This document shows positions 46,901 through 59,887 of a stretch of DNA of 64,000 bases, one piece after another. Numbering within the stretch: position 1 is the first letter of the stretch; each line of letters starts with the position of its first letter. Under the pieces are notes generated by a model. The model was not told the origin of the DNA. It searched no databases and saw only the letters and a program-made list of their open reading frames with translations. A program made the translations under genes and the position numbers. The stretch is taken from contig CM026557.1 in assembly GCA_015143295.1 (NCBI GenBank), positions 31,195,965-31,259,964 on the forward strand, in the 5' to 3' direction. Source of the DNA: Tetracentron sinense. Its lineage: Eukaryota; Streptophyta; Magnoliopsida; Trochodendrales; Trochodendraceae.

Positions 46901-48554
46901 ACGGATTTTGTTATTCACCCCGAAGGGATTAGTCTCGGGTTATGGATAAAGTCTTATGGTCTGCTTTAGAGTTTTAGGTAAGAGGTTCGATTAAGTCTTA
47001 GGGAAGGTGTTAAGCACTCTGGGAGCCCCATTTTACAATGGTTACCTACTACCTAGGTATAAGCCAAATTAATGTCAAATTTGATTCAAATTCCTAAGTT
47101 TTTAGATTATGCTAATCAAAGAAAGAAAAGCTAACTAGGGTCAAACCAAGGTCGGGTTGCCTACGTACCCACATGGAGTGAGATCAGACCGAGTGTAATT
47201 TTGGCATATGAGCTCATGCCAAGGCTAAGGGAAGTGTGTGTGCACTGGAATGGCTAAAGGTCTAGCCCGGAGGCTAGGGTTTCGTTAACCGGGTTGGTCA
47301 AGTGCATGGTTTCAGCTTGGAGGCCAAGTTTGGGCCCGAAGGTCGAGGGTAAGCTCGGTAGGCTTAGGTATTAGTCCAGTAGATTAATATTATGCCCTGT
47401 AGGCCAAGGTTGGGCCCGATAGGCCAAGATTGGGCTCGGTAGGCCAAGGGTAAGCCCGGTAGGCTCAAGGGTTGCTTAACCGGAGTTAAGAGATAGGTTA
47501 ACCATGGTTAAGGTTGCTAACCATGGTTAGCAAGGTCTAAAGTCATGTTTTTGATATTTTTGTATTTTTTAAGATATTTTTAGAATTTTTAAGGATTTTT
47601 TCAAAGGTTAAATGAGTTTAACCATGGTTAGAATTTAATCGGGATTGAGTTAACCCTAGTTAAGGGTCTGGGCAAGTCTGGATTGGGCCTAGATAGAATG
47701 GCAGGGCCTAGAATGGCCTCCTACCTGGTTTGAGCCCTGCAAGGCCCACTGTTTCATGAAAACTAGGAATGATGGTAATTATTCTACCGTCATTTCCAAT
47801 CTTGTACAAAATGGTAATTATTCTACTGGCATTTTCCAGGAACACTGGCTTTGTAGCTATAGCAAAGGGTCAGGGGTGAATCCTAGGGGATCTCGGGTCC
47901 ATGGGGTTGATGAGGGGCTCTGCCACACATCTTGGGCTTGTTGTCGGTCCTGGGCTTGATCTGAGATTGGCCCACAGTGGTCATCTTCGCACTGTAATAG
48001 GATATCCAGAATGTCGGTAGAATGTTTACTGACATTCTGGGCAGTTTTGAATTTGAGCATTTTTAACCATGGTTAAGCTACTGGGGTGAGCTTGGAAGGA
48101 CCAGGCTAGGTCGAGGGAGGTCTTAGGGACTAAGGGTAGACCCTGAAATGGATCAGGGTTCAACCAAAAAATATTTAGAGCTACTGCCATGGAAAAGCCC
48201 AGAAATGGCGATACTGTGTTTATCGCAATTTCTGGATTTTTCTAAAAAACCAAATTTGCCCCCTGGTGCTGCACCCTACTACTTCCAGAGGATCCCTCAT
48301 GGGCTGAGGGTCTCTTGGAAGGTCTGGGGAGGTGGGGAAGGTTTATGCACCGTGTGTTGTGGTATGGGTATCATGGAACCGCCTAGGGGGTCCCCTTGCC
48401 TATGATGAAGGCAGGGGAACCTCCACTCTGGGTTTTACAAGAACTGAAGAACAAAACAGTCCATTGGAATTGGACTAGGGGCTCACATTGATCAAAAACA
48501 GAGAATGGGGGGAGGGGCAGGGCCCTACCATTGTTGTCAACAGTGGCGGTGGCT
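46901..48554. other. Repetitive region with GTAGGCC and AACCATGGTTA motifs
   Basis: An array of about 24-bp units around GGCCAAGGTTGGGCCCG (47330-47470) is followed by several palindromic TTAACCATGGTTAA-like sites (47480-48075). Similar sequence resumes at 53333 and at 59888-60060, so the LTR nests sit inside one older repeat. No coding region recognised. Confidence 0.5.
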
Positions 48555-50748
48555 GCAGTTGTCACGCCCCAAAATACCCCCTAGGAGTTTAGGGATATTT
48601 TAGATGTGACACTACGTACCTGCCAAACCATCCTGTAATGCACAAGATAAACACAGTACTAAACAATGATAATCAGAGCGCGGAAGCTAAACATAATTTA
48701 CGGAAGCGAAAACTAAATTTCTCTTTTCTTTATAATGATCCAAAATGTAGTATTCCAAGTTAACATAAATACAAAACACGCCTAAGTCTAAGGTGGACGG
48801 GCCCACCTATCAAAATATCAAAATACATAAGACCCAACATGTAGAGCCCCGAACTTTTGACATCTATACATGACCCTTTCGTAGCCATTTTTCCTTTAAA
48901 GTAATGCAATTAATAAATAAGGAAGAAATTGGAAATTCCGAAACATTAGAAATGTTCGTTTTCGAAGTACGAACCCAACGCAAGTTGAATCTTCAAAATC
49001 GGACGAACGAGTCAAAAGTTATGGCCAAAACAGTTTGGACCTGCAGACCACCGATCGCTCGGTCCATGGAGCGATCGATCGGTCCAAAACCGATCGCTCG
49101 GAGGCTATCGACTGGTCAAGATTTTTGTATGGAGAAATTTTCCAGAGAGTGAAATTTTAACCGATCGCTCGGTTATGAAACCGATCGATCGGTAGGCAAC
49201 CGATCGATCGGTCATTAACACCGATCGCTCGGTACTCGCGTTTTTGCAGAAAATTTAGAAAGGGTGTTTTAGTCTTTTGGGTGGTTTACTCTTACCTTAA
49301 GAGTCTTGCCCGAGCCTTTAGGGCTTATTTGCCATACTTAGAAGATTGAGAGCTAAGGAAAGGAGAAGAAGGCGATCCCTAACCTAGGGTTTGATTTTTG
49401 GAAGGGAAATCAAAGGGTTTGAGACCCTAGATCATCCTCAAGCACGTTTTCCTTCAAGATCTCGGCTCAAGCTCGTGTTCGGAGCTAGGGCAGCAACTCA
49501 CGGTCGTTTGGAAGAGGGATTTCTTCCTCATCTCTTCAAGGTCGGTACTCTTTGCTACCCTCCTAGTTATAGCTTCTCTTTTCCTTATTTCTTCTTGTTT
49601 TCCTTCATATATATATATATATTATGAGATGGGTGGTATGTATGGTAAATGGAGATGGATGTTGGCGAATGGATGCCGTGTGAATGATGAAATGAATGAA
49701 TGGGGAAGGGCATTGTACTAATAATAAACATACAAGTGTGATGTGAGTATAACCCACCTAGAAAAGCATGTTGTAGGGTTAATAAATAATGAACACACCA
49801 TGTTTGATGAAATGCCAAGATGAATGAAATGAATAAGAAATTAAGAAAATTCATGTTTAAGGTTTATGGAAATTTGCTAGAGTTATGATAGTGTGCCTTC
49901 TTGTTTTCCCTAAATTACACAAATATTGAATTGCTCAATTGATTGATGTCTATGGATTGTTATGTATTGTTAACTCTCCAAATGTCACATTTAAATTTAA
50001 ATGCAAGTATGTACACGCTTCCACGAGCACGCATGCATGACATGATTTACCGAGGTTTTCAAGAATGAGATTTAGATGTGGGGCATATCCTACGATATGT
50101 TTTACCTCGCTTTTGGCAAGGATAAGACAATCATACATATTCATAAGAAGGGTCTCCCTTCCCTCGCAAGTGCATACATAACATAAGAAGGGTCTCCCTT
50201 CCCTCGCAAGTGCATCTCACAAGGACATCTCACAAGTAAATCTCACAAGTGGAAGGACAAGCATGAGCATTCTAGAAAGAAGGGTCTCCCTTCCCTCACA
50301 AGTAGTTTACTTTCCAAGCAAGCATGACAAGACATGGCATGACAAGCATAATCATTTTAGGAAGAAGGGTCTCCCTTCCCTCACAAGTAGTTTACTTTCC
50401 AAGCAAGCATGACAAGACATGGCATGACAAGCATAATCATTTTAGGAAGAAGGGTCTCCCTTCCCTCACAAGTAGTTTACTTTCCAAGCAAGCATGACAT
50501 GGCATGACACGCATGATATGACAAGATAAGACAAACATGACAAGTTTCAAGCACGGAAATTGTATTTCCAATCAAGTCAAGTGCACAAGGTTTTCAAGGG
50601 TTTTATCGGCTTTTCTGAATGCAAGCATGATTACAACTGCTTTACTTCCTTGTTTGATATAAATTGTTCCTATTCTATATATGCAACTTGCTTCCTACTT
50701 TGTTTATGCTATCTGTATACTATGACTGTTGGTTAGTATTTAGTACCC

Positions 50749-50769
50749 GCTGAATATTCCATGCTCAGC
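50749..50769 (+). other. Conserved LTR hairpin
   Basis: CTGAATATTCCATGCTCAG with flanking G/C, about 20 nt before the AG|G site. Equivalent hairpins: 5628-5646, 12643-12661, 28285-28303, 34572-34590, 41533-41551, 51382-51400, 58838-58856 and 62601-62620. Confidence 0.65.
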
Positions 50770-50779
50770 CGTACTTCTT

Positions 50780-50899
50780 ATGTCGGCAGGTTCTGAGGGA
50801 GCTGCTGCTCCATTTGATGTTTGTGCTCCTGGCCCTTGGGTGGAGGAGGAGTATGTCGAGGAACCTTTGGAGGAACCTCCCATAGAGGGTTATCAGTAG
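50780..50899 (+). other. Conserved acidic mini-ORF in solo LTR, 39 aa
   Basis: ATG start; begins MSAGSEGAAAPFDVCAPGPW and continues VEEEYVEEPLEEPP, IEGYQ, stop. Highly acidic, no membrane segment and no similarity I recognise. Compared with the copy at 58868-58987 there are seven differences, six of them synonymous. The ATG lies before the acceptor-like site, so both direct translation and splicing are possible. Confidence 0.55.
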
Positions 50900-51215
50900 G
50901 TGGTGTTAGATTCTGAGTGGATTAGCTGTGGGTGAGCATGAGTGATTATATCCATGTATTTTGGCGGGCATGTCTGCACTTTCTTTGTCTTGTTTTCTTT
51001 TGTATTAAACTTGGACCATGAGTATATACTTAGAGGTTTGTTAGACTTCCGCTGTGTTTTATAGTTATGTTTCTGCTGTTATCCTCTATTGTATATGTTC
51101 TGTGAGTTTTTGCAGGTTGGTTCGTCAAGCAAGTCATGTAAGTCATGATTAAGTCGTCCAAGATTCACTCTAACTCCTAGGGTGGGTTTTGGGTCGCGAC
51201 ACAACACTTTCTCGA

Positions 51216-51371
51216 TCAATAGTCACCCCCGTGGGGCAAATGGTCTAAGTCTCTCGCCTCCGCCTGAGGCTCAACTACTAGATCCTCATACAGTTCTTCC
51301 TCCCCGTAGTCCTCCTCTATCCAAGGACCCTGATCACATATGTCAAGAGGGGCTCGCGCACCTGCCGACAT
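51216..51371 (-). other. Conserved acidic mini-ORF in solo LTR, 51 aa
   Basis: ATG start; MSAGARAPLDICDQGPWIEE, then DYGEEELYEDL and a longer tail. Same core as the nested LTR although the two LTRs belong to different lineages. Confidence 0.5.
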
Positions 51372-54300
51372 GAAAGTACGGCTGAGCATGGAATACTCAG
51401 TGAGTACAAGCTACTAGCTAGCCATAACAATAATAATACATGTAATAGTCATACCATGCAAAGCAGCAATAGAAGCATCACGAACTAAACAGTATTTGAC
51501 ATGGTACAATACAATCATTTAAAAGTGTGTGCATGAATGCAAAAACACCGATAAAACCCAAGCTTGAAACCCATGTCCTGTCTCGATATGCCTCATAGAA
51601 ATCATGTATGCGTGCATGCATGAATGCATGATCATCATCTTGTAAACTTTCATCTTGTAACTTGTGAGCCAGAGGCTAGCACCCGAATCTCCCTGGGCTG
51701 CCAACCTCCTTGATATGCAATGCACTTGTGAGCCAGAGGTTAGTACCCGAATGTCCCTGGGCTACCAACTTCCTTGATATGCAATGTTTGGTTTTCTTGT
51801 GAGCCGGAGGCTAGTACCCGAATCTCCCTGGGCTACCAACCTCCTTGACAATAGGTGATTTTTATTACTTGTTTAGTTTTCTTGTGAGCCAGAGGCTAGT
51901 ACTCGAATTTTCCCTGGGCTACCAACCTCCTTGACATGCAATATTTTCTTGTTGTTTATTATATGCACATGCTCTTGAAATCTCGGTTCATGCTATCATG
52001 CGTGCTCGTGTACGTGTCCATAGTGACAATCATGATAATGAGGATAACCAAGATATGACATTACAATTCAATTCATGATATGAACATAGGTAACTTAAGT
52101 AGTTTGCATAACATTTGATCAATTTATCATTTATAAGAACGCATGCATAAAACCCATTTCCATATTCTTCATTTAGATCATTTATTCATCGTTTAGGCAT
52201 TTTGTCAAACACAACACAGGCAATGTTTCTTAATAATTCATCGTGTTCTTTTTAGCGCATATTTTCCATCCAATCACACAATGGTAAGTTTGTTATTTGT
52301 ACAATGCCCATCCTCCGTTTCCAACTCACAACCCACACATATCATACATCACACATTTGGCATCCAATCGCCACATCTAATCTCCCATCCACACATTCAT
52401 TCCATTTCCCTTATCTTATTTATATTTGTTGAGTTAATACAATGCATAGAGAAGGAAAGCATAATATAAAGAATCACCATTTATAATAGAAAACCTAGGT
52501 TATTGCTAGGGAAAGGTTAGTAGGGTGTACTAACCTTGCTCAAGGCTTGATTCTTGGTGGGAAACTTGATTGAAGCTCCAAAAGGGTAGGGAACAACCCT
52601 TGCTTGAGGAAGACTTGAGTTGGGGAAGAAACCCCTTTCAAAACGTACGTGAGATGGCTACTCTAGCTTGGAGAGTGGCTCCCACACGAGCTTGAGCCTT
52701 GAACTTGAAGCAAATCCGAGTTTGAGGACGACCTAGGATGGTCCACCCCTTTGATTTCTTCCTCAATGGAAACCCTAGGTCAAAACCCTTTTCTTCTCAC
52801 TCTCTAGCTCTCAAAATGTCTAAGGGTTGTGAATGAGGGCTCAAAGGGTCGAGCAAACCCTTATGGGTAAGGGTTTAACACCCAAAAGATGAAAACGCCC
52901 TTACTGAAATTTCTGCAAAAACGCGAAGACCGAGCGATCGGTGGTTATGACCGATCGATCGGTTGCCTACCGAGCGATCGGTGTTATTGACCGATCAACC
53001 GGTTAAAAACTCACTCTCTGGAAAATTTCCCCATACAATTTTTTTCGACCAGTCGATAGCCTCCGATCGATCGGTTTTGGACCGATCGATCGCCCCGTGG
53101 ACCGAGCGATAGGTGCTCTGCTGGTCCCGACTGTTTTGGCCATATCTTTTGACTCGTTCGTCCGATTTCGACGATTCAACTTGCGTTGGATTCGTCTCTC
53201 GAAAATGCACATTTCTGTCATTTCAGAATTTCCAATTTCTCTCCTATTTATTAATTAGACTACGCGGAAGGCCATTCAACTACGAAATACTTATTCATTT
53301 AAAGATGAAAAAGTCTGGGGTGCTACAGCAGTGGTGGTGGCTGCTCTCTGGTGGAGAAGAGGCTGGTACTTAAGGGGAGCAGGGGATTCCCTCAGAATTT
53401 CGGATAGGAGATGATGGCATGGGTTTTGATGGTTGAGGAAGGTTGGATTTTATAGATGAGGAGGTTGGGGACCTATAGGGGATTAGGACAGAGGTAGGCG
53501 TTAAAGGATGCCTCTTTTTAATTTTAGAAAAACAGTTCTTAGGGGGCATATATCGAATCCCAAGATTTGACTAAGATTCTAATTGATTTTATTCAATGAA
53601 TGTTGAAATAACAATTACCTTTGCGACTTTGATATTGATAAGTCAAATCCACGTTTAGAACAATACAAAACTTCACAAGTGTAAAGTCTCATTCGCGATC
53701 CACACGAACCTTCTTTTTCTTCTAAAGCATTCTCTAATGGAAGCTAATGACCCTTCCAAATTCCAGCTCTAGGATCTTGGTTCTTTTCTTGAACTAAAGA
53801 TCATTTCTTGATGAACAAGAATGGTTCTTCTTATTCTCAATATTCAAAACTTAGAACACAAGAGAGAAGAGAGGGGGAGGTGTGACCATACACTTCTCAA
53901 GAGAGGAGAGAGTGGGCGTGAGATTGAGGAAAGGAGAGAGAGAAAATCGTGAGAATAAGAGTGATCTCCAAGAGGTGGGCGTCCCACCTATTTATAGAAA
54001 CCCTTCTTGGATTGCTTACTTGCAATCCAAGACTCGTTATCCTTATCCTAATTCAATTAGGATTCCTCAAAAGATTCCTTTCTTGATTACTCCTAATTAA
54101 TTAGGATTAATCTTTAAAAGAAACTAACTTTATCCATTAGTAACTAACTAATCTTATCCTTATCTAATAAGGAATCTTGAATTAGTAACTAACTAATAGA
54201 ATCCCATTTAATTAAGGAATTTTTAATTAGTGACTAACTAACTAACTAAGTAACTAACCTTATCCAATAAGGAGTCTTTTATTAGTAACTAATTAAAACA

Positions 54301-56785
54301 AGACTTCCATCTAGAAGTGGGTGTCCCACCCTAGGTGGGCCCCACTTCCACACACCCCTTAGGGTTTCCAAAAACCTATTGGTTATTATTTGATCTTTAT
54401 CAAAATTCCCAATGGGTCCTACCCATTTGGTTTATCACATCCAATGTGATTTCACCTATAAGAGCTTCACTATACCATATAGTGATTACTTAGAGAAACT
54501 AATTAATTTAATTAATAATTGAATTAAAAGCTTTAAGAAGGTCCTAGTGTGTGGGATCTAAAGAGATCTCCTATTTCCGATTGTGGGATCAAGTGATAAA
54601 CCATTTTGGTTAAAGCATTGTTACTAGGAAACCATTTCCTATAACTCCATTAGGATTATAGAATTTTATCTATAGCCCTGGACTTCAACTAATCACAATA
54701 ATTTCCATTAACACTGTAAAGTCTATGTTTTTGTATTGACATATTCCGGTGTCAAAACAAGTGAGTCTAGGTGTCTAGGAGTAATTCTTGTGTCATTGTC
54801 GTCAAGCATCCACGACAAGTGAAGTTGAAGCGCGTTGAAGAATCGCTTGATCCACTCGGATGATCATTTCCTTCATACGATTGTAAGTGACCTAGATACC
54901 ATATGACCATAGGTGGGATTTGACCTAAAATAATTCTAGCATGATGCCTTAGGTGGTAAAAGTGTCCTAGTCTAATCATACGGACTCTAGGTGATGAGAT
55001 AAGTAGTGCAAAAGAAGTTAACAATGCAGAAATTTTTTCAAAAAACTAAGGTTGCTTGTTTTGCACATATCTCCCAAAACGTAGATTAGATTTTGCTCTA
55101 TAATATATCAAATCGACCGTGTCAAAAATAGCTACAACTTTCATGAAGGGACCGAGATCTGAAAAGAAATTTTTAAACCCTAGGTAATGAGATAAACAGT
55201 GCACAACTAGTTTTAAAATCTGAAATTTTTTCAAAAAACCAAGTTTGCTTGTTTTAAGCATATCTCACAAACCGTAGCTCAGATTTTGCTCTATAGTATG
55301 TCACATCGATTGCATCAAAAAGAGCTACAACTTTTGTGAAGATACCAAGAGCTGAAAATGATGTTTTAAAATCGTTTTTAGCCTCAGGGTCGACCCTGGG
55401 TGTTTTGGGTCGACCCTGAATAGCCAAAAATGAGTCTGAGGATTTTGGACAGAATGTAGGTTTTGTTAGGGTCGACCCAAAGGGATCTTTTGGTCGACCG
55501 AAGGTGTATTTTTGGTCGACCGAATGCGACCCATGGGTCGACCCTGATATGGGGGTTTTGCTAAAACGATTCTTTGGTTTTCTTCTTTGGTTTTTAACTA
55601 TTTTAGCAACTTCTAAGCATGGTTTTCACTTCCCTATTTATATAGAACCCTTCCACTTCGTGGAGCACAACTTAAGGAGTGTAGGGAGAGTATTTTTAAG
55701 GATCTCCAGAGGTCATGAAACCTATGAAACATATTGTTCTCCTCCCCTTTTGTTAGTGGATTAAACCTAGAGATTACAAGCCAAAAGTTCCAATATTGCT
55801 TGTTTGGACTTGTCCTTTGAAGGAGTCCATCTAGGTATTGATTTATATCAAACCATCAACCTGTTCTGGATAGAACACCTTGGCTGGAGTATTCCGAAGC
55901 CTTTCCAAAGGAGATCGAGCCGAGAAGGATCGTGGTAGAGTGATTTGGTCGGTGGAATCCGAAGCCGTCATTGACGGAGATCGATCGGAAGATCGTGGAC
56001 TACTTTTGAGACACAAAGAGAAGTACAAGCGGCTGTGGTTGATCACGGGACTTGAGAGTACGTGGTGACTTTTCGAGACGTGGAGGACTAAGGACTGAAG
56101 GATCGTGGTGTTGAGTCCGAAGGAGTCAAGTTCAAGTCCTGTAAGTTCTTGTTTACTTTTTCTTAGTGGATTCTCATGGGTAGACTAGGTCCCGTGGTTT
56201 TTCCCGGAAGGGTTTCCACGTAAAAATCCTTGTGTTATGGTTTGCTTGGTTTTCCTTATTCCGCACTTGATTATCATCTTCCCTTGAGTTAAATAACTTA
56301 ATTTAAAAACATCAAAAAGGGTAGACAGACTATTAGGGAAACCTAACCAACCCCTCGAACTTGTAGATTTTCAACTCAAACATCGGATTTGAGGTTCACC
56401 AAATTTTATTTGTTTTTTCAAATACAATGTGATTAACCTCTAGAAAATAGAGAATTACTTGTAGGTATTTCTATCACAAGATTTATTTATAGATGCGTCC
56501 CTCCACTACCAATATTGTTATAAGCATATGGGACAATATCTTATACTGTCTATAATCTCTAGCTTATATTGAGAACCCATTCTCTTTGATACTTTTAGTC
56601 AAACTTGGACTTTCAAAACTATTTTAGAAATTCTTTAAAAGAAATAATAATAATAATTACATTCTTTTATATAGAAAATAAACTGCTCGATAAAACCATT
56701 TCATCGATAAAAACCAGCGCTGGGTTTTTCAAGTCCGATTTTGACAAGCATCAACTCAATATTAATTACTCTAGAAGAGTAGTGG

Positions 56786-59278
56786 TGTAGAGCCCCGGAC
56801 CTTTTCACATTTAATGCATGACACTTTTGTTGCCATGTTGCCTTTAAAGAGGTATAAATAAGGAAGAAATTGGAAATTCTGAAATGTCAGAAATGTTCCT
56901 TTTCGAAGTACGAACCCAACGCAAGTTCAATCGTCAAAATCGGACGAACGAGTCAAAAGATATGGCCAAAATAGTCTGGACCTGCAGGCAAACGTAGCTC
57001 GGGAGGCACTAAGGACGTAGCTCGGAAGGCACTAAGGACGTGCTCTGATAACGTGCTCTGATAACGTATACGTTGTGCATCCGTTGTGCAACAGACAACG
57101 CATAGACAACGTACTCTGATAACGTATACGTTGTGCATCCGTTGTGTAACAGACAACGCATAGACAACGTACTCTGATAACGTATACGTTGTGCATCCGT
57201 TGTGCAACAGACAACGAGTGTGTCGTGCAGCAGACAACGTGTACGTTGTGCAGCTCACAACGGCACGTTGTACACAACACAACGGACAACGAGCTCAACA
57301 CAACGGGCAATGAGCTCAGCACAACGTGTTCGGCAATGTTCACAGCACAACGTGTTCGGCACTGTTCACAGCACAACGTGTTCGACACTGTTCACAGCAC
57401 AACGTGTTCGGCACTGTTCACAGCACAACGTGTTCGGCACTGTTCACAGCACAACGTGCTCGATCCTCACGTTTTACAGAAATTTCAGTAAGGGTATTGT
57501 GGTCTTTTGGTCGGTTTACTCTTACCTTAAGAGTCTTGCCCGAGCCTTTAGGGCATCATTCGACACTTAGAGAGTTTGAGAGAATAAGAGAAAGGGGAGA
57601 AGGCGATTCCAACCTAGGGCTTGTCTTTGGGAGAGAAATCAAAGGGTTTTGAGACCCTAGATCACTTCAAGTCCGGTTTTCTCCAAGATCACGGCTCAAG
57701 CACTCGTGAGGAGCATCTCCTCAAGCTAGGGCAGCAACTCACGGTTGTTTTTGGAAGGGGATTTCTTCCTCATTTCTTCAAGGTCGGTACTTCTTACTAC
57801 CCTCCTAGTTATAGTTCCTCTTTTCCCCTTATTTCTTTTGATTTTCTTTCATTTACACATGTGCCATGAGATGGATGGTTGTGAATGGTGAATGGAGATG
57901 GAATGGGCGAATGGATGCCGTGTGGATGATGTGATGAATGAATGGGAAATAGCATTGTACTAATAATGAACATACCAGCGTGATGTGAGCATAACCCACC
58001 TAGTAAAGCATGATTTAGGTGTAAATGAATAATGAATAATGAACACACCATGTTTGATGAAATGCCAAGGTGAATAAAGTGAGTTGTAAATTAGGAAATG
58101 CATGCCTAATAAATTATGAATATTGCTAGGGCCTATGATAGTGTGTTTTCTTGCTTTCCTAAATGATATGAATATTACATTGCTTAATCATTGATGTTAT
58201 ATGTGTTGTGAAATTACCCAAATGTCATATTTAAATTCAAATGCAAGTATGTACATGGTTCCCACGAGCACGGCATGCATGACATGATTTATCGAGGTTT
58301 CAAGAACATGGTTAGAGGTGGGACATATCCTACGATATGTTTTACCTCGCTTTTCACAAGAAGACAAGAACCAACATTCCACGAGGGGTCTCCCCTCACT
58401 CACAAGTGCATATCATGAAGAAGGGCCTCCCTTCCCTCGCAAGTACATACATATCATGAAGAAGGGTCTCCCTTCCCTCGCAAGTGCATTGCATAAAGAA
58501 GGGTCTCCCTTCCCTCTCAAGGCATCTCACAAGCGCATCTCACAAGTACACCTCACAAGGATATCTCACAAGTTACATGATCACAAGCAAGCACGCATGA
58601 CATGCATGACATGACACGACGTACAAGAATCAAGCAAGATAGATAAGTCAAGCTTTCAAGTACGAAAAGATATTTCAAGCCAAGTCAAGTGCACGATGTT
58701 TTCAAGAGGTTTTATCGGCTTTCTACGAAATGCAAGCATGATTATAAATTGCTTTACTTCCTTGTATGATATGAATTGTTTCCTGCTTTATGTATTGCCA
58801 TTTTATGCTATAATTGTTGGTTAGTATTTAGTACCCGCTGAGTATTCCATGCTCAGCCGTACTTCTTATGTCGGCAGGTTCTGAGGGAGCTACTGCTCCA
58901 TTTGATGTCTGTGCTCCTGGTCCATGGGTGGAGGAGGAGTACGTCGAGGAGCCTTTGGAGGAACCTCCCATAGAGGGTTACCAGTAGGTGGTGTTAGATT
59001 CTGAGTGGATTAGCTGTGGGTGAGCATGAGTGATTATCTCCATGTATTTTGGCGGGCATGTCCGCACTTTCTTTGTTTTGATTTCTTTGTATTAAACTTG
59101 GACCATGCGTTTATACATAGAGGTTTGGTAGACTTCCGCTGTGTTTTATAGTTATGTTTCCGCTATGATGTCCTCTATTGTATATGCTCTATGGGTTTTG
59201 CAGGTTGGTTGTCAAGCAAGTCATGATTAGTCGTCCAAAGTTTACTCTAACTCCTAGGGTGGGTTTTGGGTCGCGACA
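56786..59278 (+). mobile_element. Solo LTR, Tekay type, with ACGTTGT repeats
   Basis: 2493 bp, TGTAGAGCCCCGGAC...GGGTCGCGACA, flanked by AGTGG (56781-56785 and 59279-59283). It is closest to the solo LTR at 27854 (ACGTTGT block 57040-57465, same minisatellite 58380-58560). Putative intron 57783-58877. Confidence 0.93.
58868..58987 (+). other. Conserved acidic mini-ORF in solo LTR, 39 aa
   Basis: Same frame and length as 50780-50899 with one residue change (A to T). ATG start and TAG stop are both kept. Confidence 0.55.
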
Positions 59279-59887
59279 AGTGGAATCCTTGTTGAGCGTA
59301 CAAACACTTCTTCTAATATAGCGTACATAACCCAACGAGCCCGTATTTAGTTCAGTGTGTTGTAAATTGACGATTGGCTACATCAAAGCTATATAGGCAA
59401 ATACTAGAGAAGATGTTGACCTCTTAGGTTTAGGACAATTTTTCAATTGGACTACTCTAAATATATAGACAGTATATTTCTAAGGGTATCCACTGAGTGA
59501 TCCAGTTGCAATATAAGTACTTCTTACTTGTATCCACATCTTAGTCAAGAGACCATTCTCTCAGTGATTGAGATTCATCACTCCATTATATGGAACTAAC
59601 AATGTGTAAGTTAGTAGGAATACATTGTCTAGATGTATCCTGAATAACTTAGAACAATACTAGGTCTACAAGGAACCGGAAAACCATATCTTCTTAGGAA
59701 TTAGTTAATAACTAATTGGATGGTTTTCCTACAATATTACTTAAGGGACAAAGTAGTCTTATCTAATGAGATACTTTTAATAAGTTACCCAATGTAGAAG
59801 ACAATGTGTGAAAGTAAAATATGTTTTTATCGATTACTTAGATTAATACAATTCTGGAATGGCTTTCATGGGCATATATGTCTAACA

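Larger units (their letters stand above)
48840..51201 (+). mobile_element. Nested solo LTR, Tekay type
   Basis: 2362 bp, TGTAGAGCCCC...GGGTCGCGACA, flanked by CAACA (48835-48839 and 51202-51206), lying opposite to its host LTR. It contains CGATCG palindromes (49050-49235), a minisatellite with AAGGGTCTCCCTTCCCTC (50140-50500) and a putative intron 49541-50789. Confidence 0.93.
48560..53327 (-). mobile_element. Solo LTR, Tekay type, interrupted by a second solo LTR
   Basis: TGTCACGCCCC...CTGGGGTGCTACA, flanked by GCAGT (48555-48559 and 53328-53332). Without the inner insertion it is 2401 bp. It carries CGATCG palindromes (52928-53115), a CTTGTGAGCCAGAGGCTAG minisatellite (51660-51945), the hairpin (51382-51400) and the acidic frame. 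Confidence 0.92.
54715..59302 (+). mobile_element. Unclassified solo LTR, split by a Tekay-type solo LTR
   Basis: TGTAAAGTCTATG...GAGCGTACA, flanked by AACAC (54710-54714 and 59303-59307). It is 2090 bp without the insert at 56786-59278. It includes GGGTCGACCC palindromes (55381-55548) and a conserved GTGGTTTTTCCCGGAAGGG block (56185-56215), also seen inverted at 40500. No protein domain. Confidence 0.75.
53501..59887 (-). mobile_element. Possible copia LTR, broken by two nested LTRs
   Basis: The right end, read on the minus strand, starts TGTTAGACATATATGCCC, typical of a copia LTR. AGGCG follows at 59888-59892 and also occurs at 53496-53500, but the base pair starting the left end is TT rather than TG, so the left boundary is uncertain. 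A TATA-like CTATAAATAGG lies near 53988-53998 (minus). Confidence 0.4.

Noticed and set aside
49541-50789. Spliced fusion of the upstream LTR exon frame with the acidic frame
   Set aside because: The upstream frame that ends in phase with the acidic frame contains a stop and no later ATG in the copies I checked, so I do not claim a spliced coding product there.
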